Below are positions 8,043-17,260 of a stretch of 64,000 nt of DNA, piece after piece (the first letter of the stretch is position 1; each line of letters opens with the position of its first letter). The DNA is from SXOA01 sp046153945 (GTDB taxonomy: Bacteria > Planctomycetota > Planctomycetia > Pirellulales > Pirellulaceae). Location of the stretch: the NCBI GenBank assembly GCA_046153945.1, contig JBJXFF010000137.1, positions 1 through 64,000 on the forward strand. Reading direction: 5' to 3'. The notes below the pieces were generated by a model. The model saw nothing but the letters and a program-made list of their open reading frames with translations, was not told the origin of the DNA and made no database searches. A program made the translations under genes and the position numbers.

Positions 8043-11000
8043 ATGTCCGCAAAGCCCTCGTTCTTCGCTCGCCGCGGGATCATCATTTTGATGGTCATTT
8101 TCTTTCTCGTTCCCTTTGCCCTGCGGGGCGCACGGATGTCCGTGCAGGGAATGAAAAACGACCTCAAGGATTGGCTGCCGAAGGACTTTCCCGAGACGGC
8201 CGATCTGGACTGGTTCCGCCAGCATTTTGTGAGCGAAACCTTCGTCGTCGCCAGTTGGGAAGGCTGCCACGGGACTGCCGATGACGCCCGGTTTCAGCTC
8301 TTCATGAAAAAGCTCGAGCCGGAAGTTCCCCCGAGCAAACAGGTCGGACCAAAGCCCGCGGAGCAGGCTGCGGCTGCGAATGGCGAAACCGCCAGCGAGG
8401 TTGCTCCCGAAGCAGCCAGCGGCAAACCTCAGGATGCCATCCGCTATTTTCATCGCGAAGAATTCATCGGCGACCAATTGGGGCTGTACCTCACGAGTAA
8501 CCTTCATGAAAACTGGGGTGGCCAAGGGGAAAAATGGCTCCGCGGCCGGTCCTCGATCGACCCCAAGAGCAACTCCGAATGCTGGTACTACATCACTCCC
8601 GAAGGGGACCTTTATCGTTGGACGGCTGTCGATGCTCCGCTGATGGGAGTCTATCGCCTGGCCGAGCGGAAAATCAACGGACCCAGTGTTGCAGGAGAAC
8701 TAGTCGCTTCCTTCGGCCCGAAAGACGGTGCTTGGTATCACCAGGAGCCGCGTCGCCTGAGAGCACAGCTTTTCAAGTCGGTCACCACGGGCCCCGCCGT
8801 GCTGCAAAGTCTGGTCGGCACGGGGGGTGAGCTTTCCGAACTGAAAGATCCCGAAGCGGAGGCCTTTCGCCGCTTGCAAGGAACACTCTACGGTCCCGCC
8901 GATGCGCATAATCCATCCGCTCCGCGTCAAACTTGCGTGGTTCTGACTCTCACCGATGCCGCCCGCGCCAATCTCCACCTCGTGGTCGGCCGCGGCATGC
9001 TCGGCAAGCCGTTTGGCCGGCTGTATGAACTGGCCGAAGACTGCAACATTGCGAAGAAGGACCACACCGGCGAAGGACTCTGGCTTGGCGGCCCTCCGGT
9101 CGACAACGTCGCCATCGATGAAGAAGGAACCATCACGCTGGTGCGGCTGATCGGCCTCACCGCGCTGCTCGGAACCTGCCTGTCGCTGGCCTGCTTCCGG
9201 AGCATCTCCGCCACCATCATGGTCTTCTTCATTGGCGGCATCAGTGCCGTTATGAGCATCGCCTTCGTCTGGTGGTGCGGCAGCAGCATGGACGCGATCC
9301 TGATGTCCATGCCGGCCCTGGTGTACGTCCTCGGTCTCTCGGGGGCAGCCCACATCATCAACTACTACCATGAAGCGGTCACCGACCACGGCTATGCCGG
9401 CGCGCCCGAACGGGCCATTTCGCACGGTTGGAAGCCGGCCATGTTCTGCAACATCACCACGGCCATCGGCCTGGTCTCGCTGATCACCAGCGAGCTGGTT
9501 CCGATTCAAAAATTCGGCGTCTTCTCCGCCATTGGCGTCATGGCGACGCTGATTGTCCTATTCACCTACCTGCCAGCCGCCCTGCAAATCTGGCCGCAGA
9601 AAAGGCGCGCCAAGCTTGTGGATGGCCAGAACGAGGGCCCCTGGCTGGAGAAATACCTCGGTGGTTTCTGGAATTCCTTGGGTAGCTTCATCATCAAGCA
9701 TCATGCCCTCGTGGCCCTGGGTTGCACCGCGACCATTGTGGTGTTTTGCTACGGCATCAAGGACATGAAGACTTCGGTCAACATGCTCAAGATGTTCAAT
9801 TCGCAGGCCAAGATCATCCGCGATTATACGCACCTCGAAGAAAAACTCGGCCCGCTGATGCCGATGGAAGTCGTCGTCTCGATTCCCAAAGCCTCGCAGC
9901 GGCTGTCTGACGCGGAGCTGGGGAAAGCAAAAAACCGCGACATCCTCGCCGAGCAAATTCAACTGCCGTTTATTGACCGGATGGAAGTGGCCACCCGCGT
10001 TCAGCAGGTGATTGAACAGGAATTCGGCCCGAACGGACGTGGCATCGTCGGCAACTCCACCAGCGCGGCCAGCTTTGTCCGCCCGCTGCCGGGAATTAAG
10101 AAGGGCTCTATCCGGAGCATGACCAGTGCGCGGCTGGAAGCTCACAAGGACGACTTTATCCACAGCGACTTCCTTCGCGACGAAGCGGCGACCGGCGCTG
10201 AACTCTGGCGCATCAGCCTCCGCATTCCCGCCACGCAAGGGACCGATTACGGAGCGTTCAACGAACAGCTCAAGGAGGCCATCGAGCCCGTGATGCTGGC
10301 CCAGCGCGAGCGGGACACCATCTTGAAAGCAGTTGGCGAGCACAAGGTTCAACTGGCGAAGCAGGCGGCGTTGAAGCGCGGGACGGAATTCAATCCCGCC
10401 TCCATCAAGCTTGCCGCTGCCAAGGTGTTGCTGCTCGGAGTGCCGGCGCAAGTCGCCGCGGAAGAAGCGGGAAGCAAGGCGACGGTCGCGGCAGGACCTG
10501 TCGTGAAGCCTGAGACGAACTCTCCCGTGGATCAGGCCCCGATTTTCGCACGCACTCTGCGAGACCTGCTCAGAAATGCCCGACTCAAGGTGGCGATCGA
10601 TGCTCCGGCGGCTAACGTTGCTCCGCACGATTGGTCCAAGCTTCTGGCGGGCTACGACTGCGTGGTGCTCGTCAATAACCACGCCAGCTACGACCTGGCG
10701 GAAATCCAGAAGCACGCCCAAGTCTTCGTCGATGCCAGCAAGAGCCGCTTCGCACCGCCGGTCGGTGCCTCGATGGACGAGGTCGCCCTGGCGGTGGCTT
10801 ATAAACAGGATGCCAGCAAAATCGGCGCGGTCTACACCGGCGTCGTGCCGATCGTTTACAAAGCCCAGCGAGCCCTGCTCGACAGCCTCATCAGCAGCAG
10901 CATCTGGTCGTTCCTCACGATCACTCCCCTGATGATGTTCATCTCCCGCAGCTTCTGGGCCGGCATCGTGTCGATGCTCCCCAACGTGCTTCCCGTGGTG

Positions 11001-11588
11001 ATGGTTTTCGGAGGCATGGGCTGGCTCGGAATTGACGTGGACGTCGGCTCGATGATGACCGCCAGCATCGCCCTGGGGGTGGCGGTGGACGACACCATCC
11101 ACTTCCTCAACTGGTATCGCGAGGAACTCGACCGTCTGGGGGACCGTAAGCAGGCGATCCTGGCCGCTTACAAGCACTGCGCCACCCCCACGTTCCAAGC
11201 CGCCATCATCAGCGGCCTGGGGCTCTCGGTCTTCGCCCTTTCCACCTTCACCCCGACCCAGCGGTTCGGCTACCTGATGCTCGTCATCCTGTGGATGGGT
11301 GTCGCCGCCGAACTCATCTTCTTCCCCGCGCTCCTCGCCGGCCCCTTGGGGCTCGTCTTCAAGCCGCGGAAGAAGAAGGACCAGCCGGCCCGGCCGATGC
11401 ATCCGGAACTGGTCGGCGCGACGGCCGAGGAGTTGGCTGCAGCCAAAGCGGAAGCCGCGGCCTCGAATGATGTTGTTCTGCCTAACGAGCAAACAGACGA
11501 ACGGACCGACAAGGGTCACGCCGGCGGCGTTCCCGCTCCCAGCAAAGCCGGTGTCCTCCGTTCGCTTCGGCAGGAAAAGAAGGGGTAG
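8043..11588 (+). CDS. MMPL/RND-family transporter
   Basis: A protein of about 1181 residues with the two-half RND layout: an N-terminal helix, a large exported domain (about 35-365), a helix bundle including a sterol-sensing-like segment (about 370-520), a second exported domain (about 560-935) and a final helix bundle ending near 1105. The conserved VAVDDTIHFL motif of MMPL and patched-like proteins lies in the second bundle. Both exported domains carry low-complexity Ala/Glu-rich inserts. A GTG at 7956 would add 29 Pro-rich residues; the ATG at 8043 gives a normal N-terminus. MMPL proteins move lipids or hydrophobic compounds by proton motive force; the cargo here is unknown. Confidence 0.88.
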   Translation: MSAKPSFFARRGIIILMVIFFLVPFALRGARMSVQGMKNDLKDWLPKDFPETADLDWFRQHFVSETFVVASWEGCHGTADDARFQLFMKKLEPEVPPSKQVGPKPAEQAAAANGETASEVAPEAASGKPQDAIRYFHREEFIGDQLGLYLTSNLHENWGGQGEKWLRGRSSIDPKSNSECWYYITPEGDLYRWTAVDAPLMGVYRLAERKINGPSVAGELVASFGPKDGAWYHQEPRRLRAQLFKSVTTGPAVLQSLVGTGGELSELKDPEAEAFRRLQGTLYGPADAHNPSAPRQTCVVLTLTDAARANLHLVVGRGMLGKPFGRLYELAEDCNIAKKDHTGEGLWLGGPPVDNVAIDEEGTITLVRLIGLTALLGTCLSLACFRSISATIMVFFIGGISAVMSIAFVWWCGSSMDAILMSMPALVYVLGLSGAAHIINYYHEAVTDHGYAGAPERAISHGWKPAMFCNITTAIGLVSLITSELVPIQKFGVFSAIGVMATLIVLFTYLPAALQIWPQKRRAKLVDGQNEGPWLEKYLGGFWNSLGSFIIKHHALVALGCTATIVVFCYGIKDMKTSVNMLKMFNSQAKIIRDYTHLEEKLGPLMPMEVVVSIPKASQRLSDAELGKAKNRDILAEQIQLPFIDRMEVATRVQQVIEQEFGPNGRGIVGNSTSAASFVRPLPGIKKGSIRSMTSARLEAHKDDFIHSDFLRDEAATGAELWRISLRIPATQGTDYGAFNEQLKEAIEPVMLAQRERDTILKAVGEHKVQLAKQAALKRGTEFNPASIKLAAAKVLLLGVPAQVAAEEAGSKATVAAGPVVKPETNSPVDQAPIFARTLRDLLRNARLKVAIDAPAANVAPHDWSKLLAGYDCVVLVNNHASYDLAEIQKHAQVFVDASKSRFAPPVGASMDEVALAVAYKQDASKIGAVYTGVVPIVYKAQRALLDSLISSSIWSFLTITPLMMFISRSFWAGIVSMLPNVLPVVMVFGGMGWLGIDVDVGSMMTASIALGVAVDDTIHFLNWYREELDRLGDRKQAILAAYKHCATPTFQAAIISGLGLSVFALSTFTPTQRFGYLMLVILWMGVAAELIFFPALLAGPLGLVFKPRKKKDQPARPMHPELVGATAEELAAAKAEAAASNDVVLPNEQTDERTDKGHAGGVPAPSKAGVLRSLRQEKKG

Positions 11589-11659
11589 TGTTGCGTCGAG
11601 AGATGGGCGTTGGGAGGACCACTGTTGAGAGTGGGACTCCTGGCCGCAGTCCAGGGCTA

Positions 11660-11850
11660 TCGTACGGTCGGCCCTTCGGGCCTGCATTTCCGGGCCTCAA
11701 AAACCCCAACGGGGTTTCCTAACCCAGCCCAGCGGTCGCACGCTTCGTGCGCGCCCTGGGAAGGCACCCAGCGGGACGATTCTGAACTTCAACGAGGTTA
11801 CCCAAGATGGATGCCGGCCGTAGGTAACCCTGCTGGGTTCTCGCAAATTA
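11660..11850. repeat. REP-like palindromic element, family A
   Basis: A cluster of short palindromes in a 348-base gap: GCCC-TTC-GGGC at 11671, AACCCC-AAC-GGGGTT at about 11702-11717, CGCACG-CTT-CGTGCG at 11737-11751, and paired GGTTACCC / GGTAACCC words. The same set of modules recurs at 31321-31550. There is no coding signal in the gap. Confidence 0.75.
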
Positions 11851-11936
11851 CCGGCTCCTATCCCAGTTTGCGCACTACCGCGCCGTTAGGGTTCAACGGC
11901 TTCCGAATCAAATTTCCGTGTCCGCGTTATTCCCTG

Positions 11937-12443
11937 TTATCGCGCAGACACGGCCAGTTCGCGGAAGATGAGAATGGCCCGCTCAACAGCCGCTTCATCC
12001 ATGTCACCACCTGACTCTCCCCCATTGTCCACCAGCATCGCCATAGCACCAGCAATTTGAAATCGATAATCGGGCTCAATAAGCCCTAACTGATAGCTCT
12101 GAAGTGCCCAGTAGAGTCGAGCAATTCCCCGTATCTCCGGGTTTCCGTCGCTGACCCAAATCTCGTCGTAGGCAACCTTGTTGCAATATTCAGCTACGTC
12201 GGGGCGAGAAATGAGTGATTCCAGATCAGAGAGCCATTTGGATTGCTGTTCTTCCAAACCCCCAATACGGCGTGTCGGAAGCAGTTCTCGGTATGCACGA
12301 ATTGCCCACCGCAGAGCCAATTGAGGCTCAATCTTCTCGAGACACACGATCAATGGATGCGGCCAAAAACGAGGTCTTTCCTTCTCTGAAAGAAGGTGTT
12401 GAGTTTCCGTTATCGCATCAGACGCCAATTCGGTGCTAACCAT
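11937..12443 (-). CDS. Hypothetical protein, soluble, helical
   Basis: A 168-residue protein with no signal peptide or membrane segment. The composition is protein-like, Trp-rich and helix-forming (LALRWAIRAYRELLPTRRIG, then a segment rich in A, I and M near the end). It lies alone, 33 bases downstream of the UxaA-type gene on the same strand. No family recognised with certainty; the helical layout recalls HEAT-like or DUF6931-like proteins of unknown role. Confidence 0.6.
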   Translation of the reverse strand: MVSTELASDAITETQHLLSEKERPRFWPHPLIVCLEKIEPQLALRWAIRAYRELLPTRRIGGLEEQQSKWLSDLESLISRPDVAEYCNKVAYDEIWVSDGNPEIRGIARLYWALQSYQLGLIEPDYRFQIAGAMAMLVDNGGESGGDMDEAAVERAILIFRELAVSAR

Positions 12444-12476
12444 CGTACCTTTCCGGACTGGTTTCTGCCAACTGCC

Positions 12477-14021
12477 TTACAGCGTCGGCCCAATCTGCCA
12501 CGGGACAAACTCTTCATCCCCGATGCCGTGGATTTCGCTTTTGGTTTTCTCGCCGCTGGCGACGGCGAGGATTTTTTCGAAAATCTCGCGGCCGGCGGCT
12601 TCGAGGGTTTGGCCGTGGAGGATTTCGCCGGAGTTGATGTCCATGTCGTCGACCATCCGCTGGTACATCGGCGTGTTGCTGGCGATTTTGATGCTGGGGG
12701 TGGGCTTGAGGCCGATGCAACTGCCGCGGCCGGTCGTGAAACAGATGACGTTGCAGCCGCCGGCCATGAGGCCGGTGACGCTGGGGGGGTCGAAGCCGGG
12801 GGTGTCCATGACGACGAAGCCCTTGGCGGTGATCGGGTCGGCGTACTGGTAGACCTCGGTCATCGCGGTGGAGCCGGCTTTGGCGACCGCGCCGAGGGAC
12901 TTTTCGGCGATGGTGGTGAGCCCCCCTTCCTTGTTGCCGACGGAGGGGTTGTTGTCGAGCTCCACGCCGTACAGGCCGGCGTGCCAGATCCACCACTTGA
13001 TCCGCTCGATCAGCTTGTCGGCGACAGCCGGCGTGCGGGCTCGGCGGGTGAGGAGGTGCTCGGCCCCGTAGATTTCCGTCGTTTCGGCCAGGACCGTGGT
13101 GCCGCCGGCGGCGACGAGCATGTCGGAGGCGATGCCGAGGGCCGGGTTGCAGGTGACGCCGCTGTTGCCGTCGGAGCCGCCGCAGTTGGTGCCGAGGATG
13201 ATCTCGCTGGCGGGAATGGAGACGCGTTTCACGTCATTCGCCCGCGGCAGCAGCTCGGCGAGGAGGCGGACTCCTTCCTCGACGGTTTTGACAGTGCCGC
13301 CGAGGTCCTGCATCGACAGAACCGGCGGCAGATGGCGCTGGCCGTTCCCTTCGATTTGCAGCAGCCCCTGCGACTCCATCAGGTAGCCGGTGGGAGCGTT
13401 CTCGCACCCCAGGCCGACAAGCAGATAGCCGCCAATGTTCGGATGGCGGGCAATGCCGCCGAGCGTGCGGGCCAGAATCTCGTGCTGCAAGCCGCCGTAT
13501 TGCAACCCGCAGCCGCCAGCGTGCTTGACCGCTATCACGCCGTCGATGTTGGGGAAATCCTTGAGCTTCGATTTATCGAACCGCTCGGCGATGTACTTGC
13601 AGACCGTGGCGGAGCAGTTGACCGACGAAATCACGGCCAGGTAATTCCGCGTCCCCGCCTTGCCGCTCGGCCGGCGATAGCCCAGGAACGTGCGATCCGT
13701 AATCGGCGTGGGCGGCGGCGGAATGGCCGTGCTGCTGGCGTAGTCCTGGACGAAATCCCCTTGGTGCAGGTTGTGGGAATGGACGTGGTCGCCCGCCTTT
13801 ATGGCTTGGGTCGCCGCGCCGATGATCTGGCCGTATTTGTAGACCTTGTCTCCTTTGGCAATCGGCCGGATGGCAATCTTGTGGCCCAGCTTGATCGGCT
13901 GATTGAGGGTGACCGACGTGCCGGCGATTTTCAGGTCGTAGCCTTTTTCCAAGTTGCGGGCGGCGACGCAGATGTTGTCATCGGGATGGAGATAGACGGC
14001 GTCGGTGAGGGAGCGGGACAT
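12477..14021 (-). CDS. UxaA-family sugar-acid dehydratase (altronate/galactarate dehydratase type)
   Basis: A 514-residue protein, the family's usual length. An N-terminal SAF domain (about 1-95, with GHKIAIRPIAKGDKVYKYGQ) is followed by the large UxaA catalytic domain, with VSSVNCSATV, KHAGGCGLQYGG, LGTNCGGSDGNSG and FTTGRGSCIG segments. The conserved cysteines and histidines fit the iron-dependent dehydratases acting on altronate, galactarate or related acids. The precise substrate cannot be fixed, because no uronate pathway genes are adjacent. Confidence 0.92.
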   Translation of the reverse strand: MSRSLTDAVYLHPDDNICVAARNLEKGYDLKIAGTSVTLNQPIKLGHKIAIRPIAKGDKVYKYGQIIGAATQAIKAGDHVHSHNLHQGDFVQDYASSTAIPPPPTPITDRTFLGYRRPSGKAGTRNYLAVISSVNCSATVCKYIAERFDKSKLKDFPNIDGVIAVKHAGGCGLQYGGLQHEILARTLGGIARHPNIGGYLLVGLGCENAPTGYLMESQGLLQIEGNGQRHLPPVLSMQDLGGTVKTVEEGVRLLAELLPRANDVKRVSIPASEIILGTNCGGSDGNSGVTCNPALGIASDMLVAAGGTTVLAETTEIYGAEHLLTRRARTPAVADKLIERIKWWIWHAGLYGVELDNNPSVGNKEGGLTTIAEKSLGAVAKAGSTAMTEVYQYADPITAKGFVVMDTPGFDPPSVTGLMAGGCNVICFTTGRGSCIGLKPTPSIKIASNTPMYQRMVDDMDINSGEILHGQTLEAAGREIFEKILAVASGEKTKSEIHGIGDEEFVPWQIGPTL

Positions 14022-14081
14022 GGGGCCTGCTGGGCGGGAGGAAATGGACGATTCTCATCAGTATAGCAGGAGGGGGATTAA

Positions 14082-14110
14082 CCGCGGAGGACGCGGAGAG
14101 CGCGGAGGTA
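14082..14110. repeat. Short nonamer array
   Basis: Three 9-base units built on CGCGGAGNN in tandem, upstream of the UxaA-type gene and in the gap to the zinc-ribbon gene. It is followed by a G-rich run to about 14156. It resembles the GCGGAG words of the 9-base class described at 32079 and 39907. Confidence 0.6.
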
Positions 14111-14157
14111 GAGGGGGAGATGAGGGGGGTGGGGAGATGAGGAGAGGAGAAAGTTCC

Positions 14158-14529
14158 TCACTCGACCCGGTAAACCGTTTTTTGGCGCAGGCTGGCAATC
14201 AGCATGGAAAAGCCGGCGAATACCACCACCGCCGAGATGCCACAGAGGACGAGATACGCGATGGAGCGCCCTTCCGCTTCCCCGCGGGCAACTTGCGGAT
14301 CGGCAACGAGGAGCACGGTGCAGGTGGTCATGAAGGCGACCCCGGTCGCTGGTAGAATCGCCAGTATTGCCAGCAGATGTCCGAGCATGGCCCACTGGTT
14401 GGTCTTGTAGCGGACGTGCCGCTCGCCGGACTTGTCGCCGAAAGGATTGGCGTTGCACAACCAGCACTGCTTGTCGCTGGGCTTGAGCCGAGCCCCGCAA
14501 TCGGGACAGGCGTGGAGGGTCGATGTCAT
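14158..14529 (-). CDS. Zinc-ribbon membrane protein (paralogue 2 of 3)
   Basis: A 123-residue protein starting at the ATG at 14529 (MTSTLHACPDCG). Ribbon cysteines (CPDCGARLKPSDKQCWLC) are followed by three hydrophobic helices. An upstream extension of the frame overlaps the VOC gene and is not protein-like. The ribbon, spacing and membrane domain match the proteins at 5211-5711 and 14951-15364. Function unknown. Confidence 0.75.
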   Translation of the reverse strand: MTSTLHACPDCGARLKPSDKQCWLCNANPFGDKSGERHVRYKTNQWAMLGHLLAILAILPATGVAFMTTCTVLLVADPQVARGEAEGRSIAYLVLCGISAVVVFAGFSMLIASLRQKTVYRVE

Positions 14530-14560
14530 GGGAGAGGCCACCACAGGGGATCGGTAATCA

Positions 14561-14929
14561 CTACAGGGCCGTTGGGTCGGGTTGCATAATCCCAAAGAGG
14601 ACACCCGTGGGGTCTTTGGCGTAGGCCAGGTAGCCCACGCCGGGAATCGCCATGATGGGGACGACAATCTCGCCCCCCGCCGCAGTGATTTTGGCGACGT
14701 ATTGGTCCACGCTGGAAACCTGGATGGTGTTCACCGTGCGGGATTCGGCGTCGAGGGAACGCATCAGGCCCCCGTCGATTCCGGGCGAGGCGGGCTGGTG
14801 CGATTTTGCCAGCCAGTATTCCTGCGGGCCGCCCCACTGGCTGAGCTCCCACCCCATGACCGCGCGGAAGAATTCCAGGCTCTTTTCCAGGTTGGTAGAA
14901 TGGATTTCAAAATGGACGACGGGGTTCAT
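14561..14929 (-). CDS. VOC (glyoxalase/bleomycin resistance) superfamily protein
   Basis: A 122-residue single VOC unit with the paired beta-alpha-beta-beta-beta pattern: VVHFEIHSTNLEKSLEFFRA at the start and AKDPTGVLFGIMQ at the end. A His near residue 6 and a Glu or Asp at the second half could be metal ligands. Such proteins act on small molecules; the substrate is unknown. It sits between two zinc-ribbon membrane genes on the same strand, 31 and 21 bases away. Confidence 0.88.
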   Translation of the reverse strand: MNPVVHFEIHSTNLEKSLEFFRAVMGWELSQWGGPQEYWLAKSHQPASPGIDGGLMRSLDAESRTVNTIQVSSVDQYVAKITAAGGEIVVPIMAIPGVGYLAYAKDPTGVLFGIMQPDPTAL

Positions 14930-14950
14930 GAATAGCTTCCTGAGGGATAG

Positions 14951-15364
14951 TCATCGCAGTACGGGGCGGGAAATGCGATTGCCGAGCATTCCAATGAGAA
15001 TGCAAAAACCGACGAACACGACAAAAGCCGCACCGATGCTGATGGGGAGGATGGCGGCACCGGCGGCTTGACCTTGGCCTTGGGCACTCGAAAAAGCAGC
15101 CACGCAGGTGACGCAAAAAGTGATAAAAATGGCGGGAACCATCGCCAGGGCGGCCAACACCAGTCCGACGATGGCCCAGGGATTCGTCCGGTAATAGATT
15201 CTCGGCTGGTTCGGGGGGCGCTCGGCGAAGGGACTGGCAGGCGTTACTTTGACCGCGGCTCCATCCCATTGCAGCGGGCGGTAGCACATCCAGCACTGCT
15301 TGTCGGGGCTCTTTACGGGAGCACCGCATTCGGGGCAATTGGTGGTCGCGGCCGCGGTCGGCAT
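14951..15364 (-). CDS. Zinc-ribbon membrane protein (paralogue 3 of 3)
   Basis: A 137-residue protein. The ATG at 15364 (MPTAAATT) has an AGGAG site 8 bases upstream, so it is preferred to the ATG at 15391. The ribbon (CPECGAPVKSPDKQCWMC) is followed by a Pro-rich linker, the motif YRTNPWAIVG and three hydrophobic helices with a Gly/Ala-rich centre. It is close to paralogue 2 and probably shares an origin by duplication. Function unknown. Confidence 0.78.
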   Translation of the reverse strand: MPTAAATTNCPECGAPVKSPDKQCWMCYRPLQWDGAAVKVTPASPFAERPPNQPRIYYRTNPWAIVGLVLAALAMVPAIFITFCVTCVAAFSSAQGQGQAAGAAILPISIGAAFVVFVGFCILIGMLGNRISRPVLR

Positions 15365-15428
15365 AACAGTTTCTCCTGGTCGATTCGCCATTGTTGACGA
15401 CTGTCGGGCAAAACGCTATCCCCAAAGG

Positions 15429-15920
15429 ATGCCCGATTTGCCGAAGTACGAGCCCATCCTGCACATCGTCCTCCATCAGCCGGAAATTCCGCCCAATACC
15501 GGCAACGTGGCCCGGAGCTGCGTGGCAATTGGGGCGAAGCTCTGGCTGGTGAAACCGCTGGGATTTGAAATCACGGAGAAGCGATTGCGGCGGGCGGGGC
15601 TGGATTATTGGCCCCATTTGGAATGGGAAGTAGTGGAAAACTGGGGCGAACTGCAAGAGCGGCTGGCCGATATCTTCGCTAGGGGCCGGGCCTGGTTCTT
15701 TACCAAGACCGCCAGCCGTGAATACACGGACGTGAGGTTCCAGCGGGGGGATGCCCTCATCTTCGGCTGCGAGACTCGCGGTCTGCCCGGGGAGATTCTG
15801 GCGGTTCATCCTGAGCAGACCTTGCTCATTCCCATTCGTCCCCAGGTGCGGAGCCTGAATCTTTCCAATGCGGCGGCGGTGGCTATGTATGAGGCAGTGC
15901 GGCAGATGGAAAAAAAATAG
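15429..15920 (+). CDS. trmL: tRNA (cytidine/uridine-2'-O-)-methyltransferase TrmL
   Basis: A 163-residue SPOUT-class methyltransferase, matching the usual length of about 155-160. Visible motifs are HQPEIPPNTGNVAR near the N-terminus (motif 1), IFGCETRGLPGEI (motif 2) and IPIRPQVRSLNLSNAAAVAMYE (motif 3, the SAM-binding knot). TrmL methylates the wobble base of certain leucine tRNAs. The ATG at 15429 is chosen over an upstream frame that overlaps the divergent zinc-ribbon gene. Confidence 0.93.
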   Translation: MPDLPKYEPILHIVLHQPEIPPNTGNVARSCVAIGAKLWLVKPLGFEITEKRLRRAGLDYWPHLEWEVVENWGELQERLADIFARGRAWFFTKTASREYTDVRFQRGDALIFGCETRGLPGEILAVHPEQTLLIPIRPQVRSLNLSNAAAVAMYEAVRQMEKK

Positions 15921-16043
15921 AAATCTCAAATCTCAAACAAATGGGAAAGGAGAATTGAGAGAATAGAAACAGAGAATTGCAATGAGCATCTCGTTTCCTA
16001 TTTCTCCATTCGCTATTCTAGTTTGTTTGAGATTTGAGATTTC
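15920..16043. repeat. Long imperfect hairpin with heptamer arms (AAATCTC)
   Basis: The arms 15920-15941 and 16022-16043 are exact inverse complements over 22 bases and contain two tandem AAATCTC units. The inner sequence is also partly self-complementary (the GAGAATTG/GAATAGAAAC side against the TTTCCTATTTCTCC side), so nearly the whole 124 bases can pair. It lies between trmL and the M24 peptidase gene, both on the plus strand. Confidence 0.85.
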
Positions 16044-16077
16044 GGATTTCATTTTCTTCCTTCACATCCATTCCCTC

Positions 16078-17259
16078 ATGTTTACCCTCTCCGCCATTCA
16101 ATCCGCGCTCCGTGATTTCCGCCTCGATGCCTGGCTGCTGTACGACTTTCGCGGCAGCAACGTGCTGGCTCGGCGGGTGCTGGGTTTTCCAGATGGGCCG
16201 GCGGGGTCGCGGCGGTGGTTCTACTGCATTCCGGCCAACGGGGAGCCCCGAAAGCTCGTCCACCGGATTGAAAGCGGGGCCCTCGACCATCTGCCGGGAG
16301 AGAAAACGGTCTATCTCCGCTGGCAGGAACTCGAAGAGGGAGTGCAAAAGCTGCTGGGGAACGCCAAGGACGTGGCGATGGAGTATTCCCCTCGCAATGG
16401 CAATCCGTACGTCAGCCGCGTCGATGCGGGGGTGATTGAGCTGGTCCGCTGGTTTGGGGCGAACATCGTTTCCTCGGGCGATTTGATCCAGATGTTTGAA
16501 GCGACCTGGGACGACGAGCAGTGGCAGACCCACCTGGAAGCGGCCCGCCACACCGACTCCGCCTATGCCGCTGCCTGGGACTTCATCGCCCAGAAAGTCC
16601 GTTCCGCCGGCTCCGTGCGGGAAAGTGAAGTTCAGGCGGTCATCATGGCTCACTTTGCGAAGCACGCCATGACGACGTATCATCCCCCCATCGTCGGCGT
16701 GAACGAACACAGCGGCGACCCACACTACGAAACGACTCCCGCGACCGACACCGCGATGAAAGCGGGAGACTTCGTGCTGATTGACCTGTGGGCCAAACTC
16801 GCGAAGCCGCGAGCGGTTTATAGCGACCTCACTCGCGTCGGATTTATTGGCAATTCAGTGCCGGAGAAGCACGAGAAGATTTTTCGGATCGTTGCCGCCG
16901 CCCGCGATGGGGCCATCGCCAAGGTGAAGCTGGCGTTCGCCTCAGGGACTCCGCTCCGAGGCTGGGAAGTGGACCAGGCGGCTCGTGATGTGATCCAGGA
17001 AGCGGGCTTCGGCGAGCAATTCTGCCATCGCACTGGCCATAACATTGGCCAGGAAACCCACGGCAATGGGGCCAACATGGATAATCTGGAAACCCGCGAA
17101 GAGCGTCTCGTCCTGCCACGCACTTGCTTCTCCATTGAGCCGGGCATTTATCTGCCGGAGTTCGGTGTGCGGAGCGAGGTAAATGTGTTTATCGGCGCGG
17201 ATCGGACGGTTCATGTCACGGGCGGAGAGTTGCAGACCGAAATCGTGAAGATCGGCTGA
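16078..17259 (+). CDS. M24 metallopeptidase (Xaa-Pro aminopeptidase type)
   Basis: A 393-residue protein: an N-terminal creatinase-like domain (about 1-150) and a C-terminal pita-bread catalytic domain (about 155-393). Metal ligands expected for M24 are visible: Asp in VLIDLWAK and SDLTR, His in HRTGHNIG, Glu in SIEPGIYLP and Glu in SEVNVFIG. The start is the ATG at 16078; a longer frame runs through the hairpin repeat. It should cleave Xaa-Pro bonds or a related amide. It is convergent with the next gene, with one base between the stops. Confidence 0.9.
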   Translation: MFTLSAIQSALRDFRLDAWLLYDFRGSNVLARRVLGFPDGPAGSRRWFYCIPANGEPRKLVHRIESGALDHLPGEKTVYLRWQELEEGVQKLLGNAKDVAMEYSPRNGNPYVSRVDAGVIELVRWFGANIVSSGDLIQMFEATWDDEQWQTHLEAARHTDSAYAAAWDFIAQKVRSAGSVRESEVQAVIMAHFAKHAMTTYHPPIVGVNEHSGDPHYETTPATDTAMKAGDFVLIDLWAKLAKPRAVYSDLTRVGFIGNSVPEKHEKIFRIVAAARDGAIAKVKLAFASGTPLRGWEVDQAARDVIQEAGFGEQFCHRTGHNIGQETHGNGANMDNLETREERLVLPRTCFSIEPGIYLPEFGVRSEVNVFIGADRTVHVTGGELQTEIVKIG

Positions 17260-17260
17260 G

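Noticed and set aside
9558..11687. A 709-codon minus-strand open frame inside the MMPL gene
   Set aside because: Its His/Gln/Arg/Gly-rich composition is the mirror of the high-GC third positions in the MMPL gene, whose transmembrane pattern is clear.
12396..14066. A 556-codon plus-strand open frame opposite the UxaA-type gene
   Set aside because: The minus-strand protein has family length and motifs; the plus frame is only its low-stop complement.
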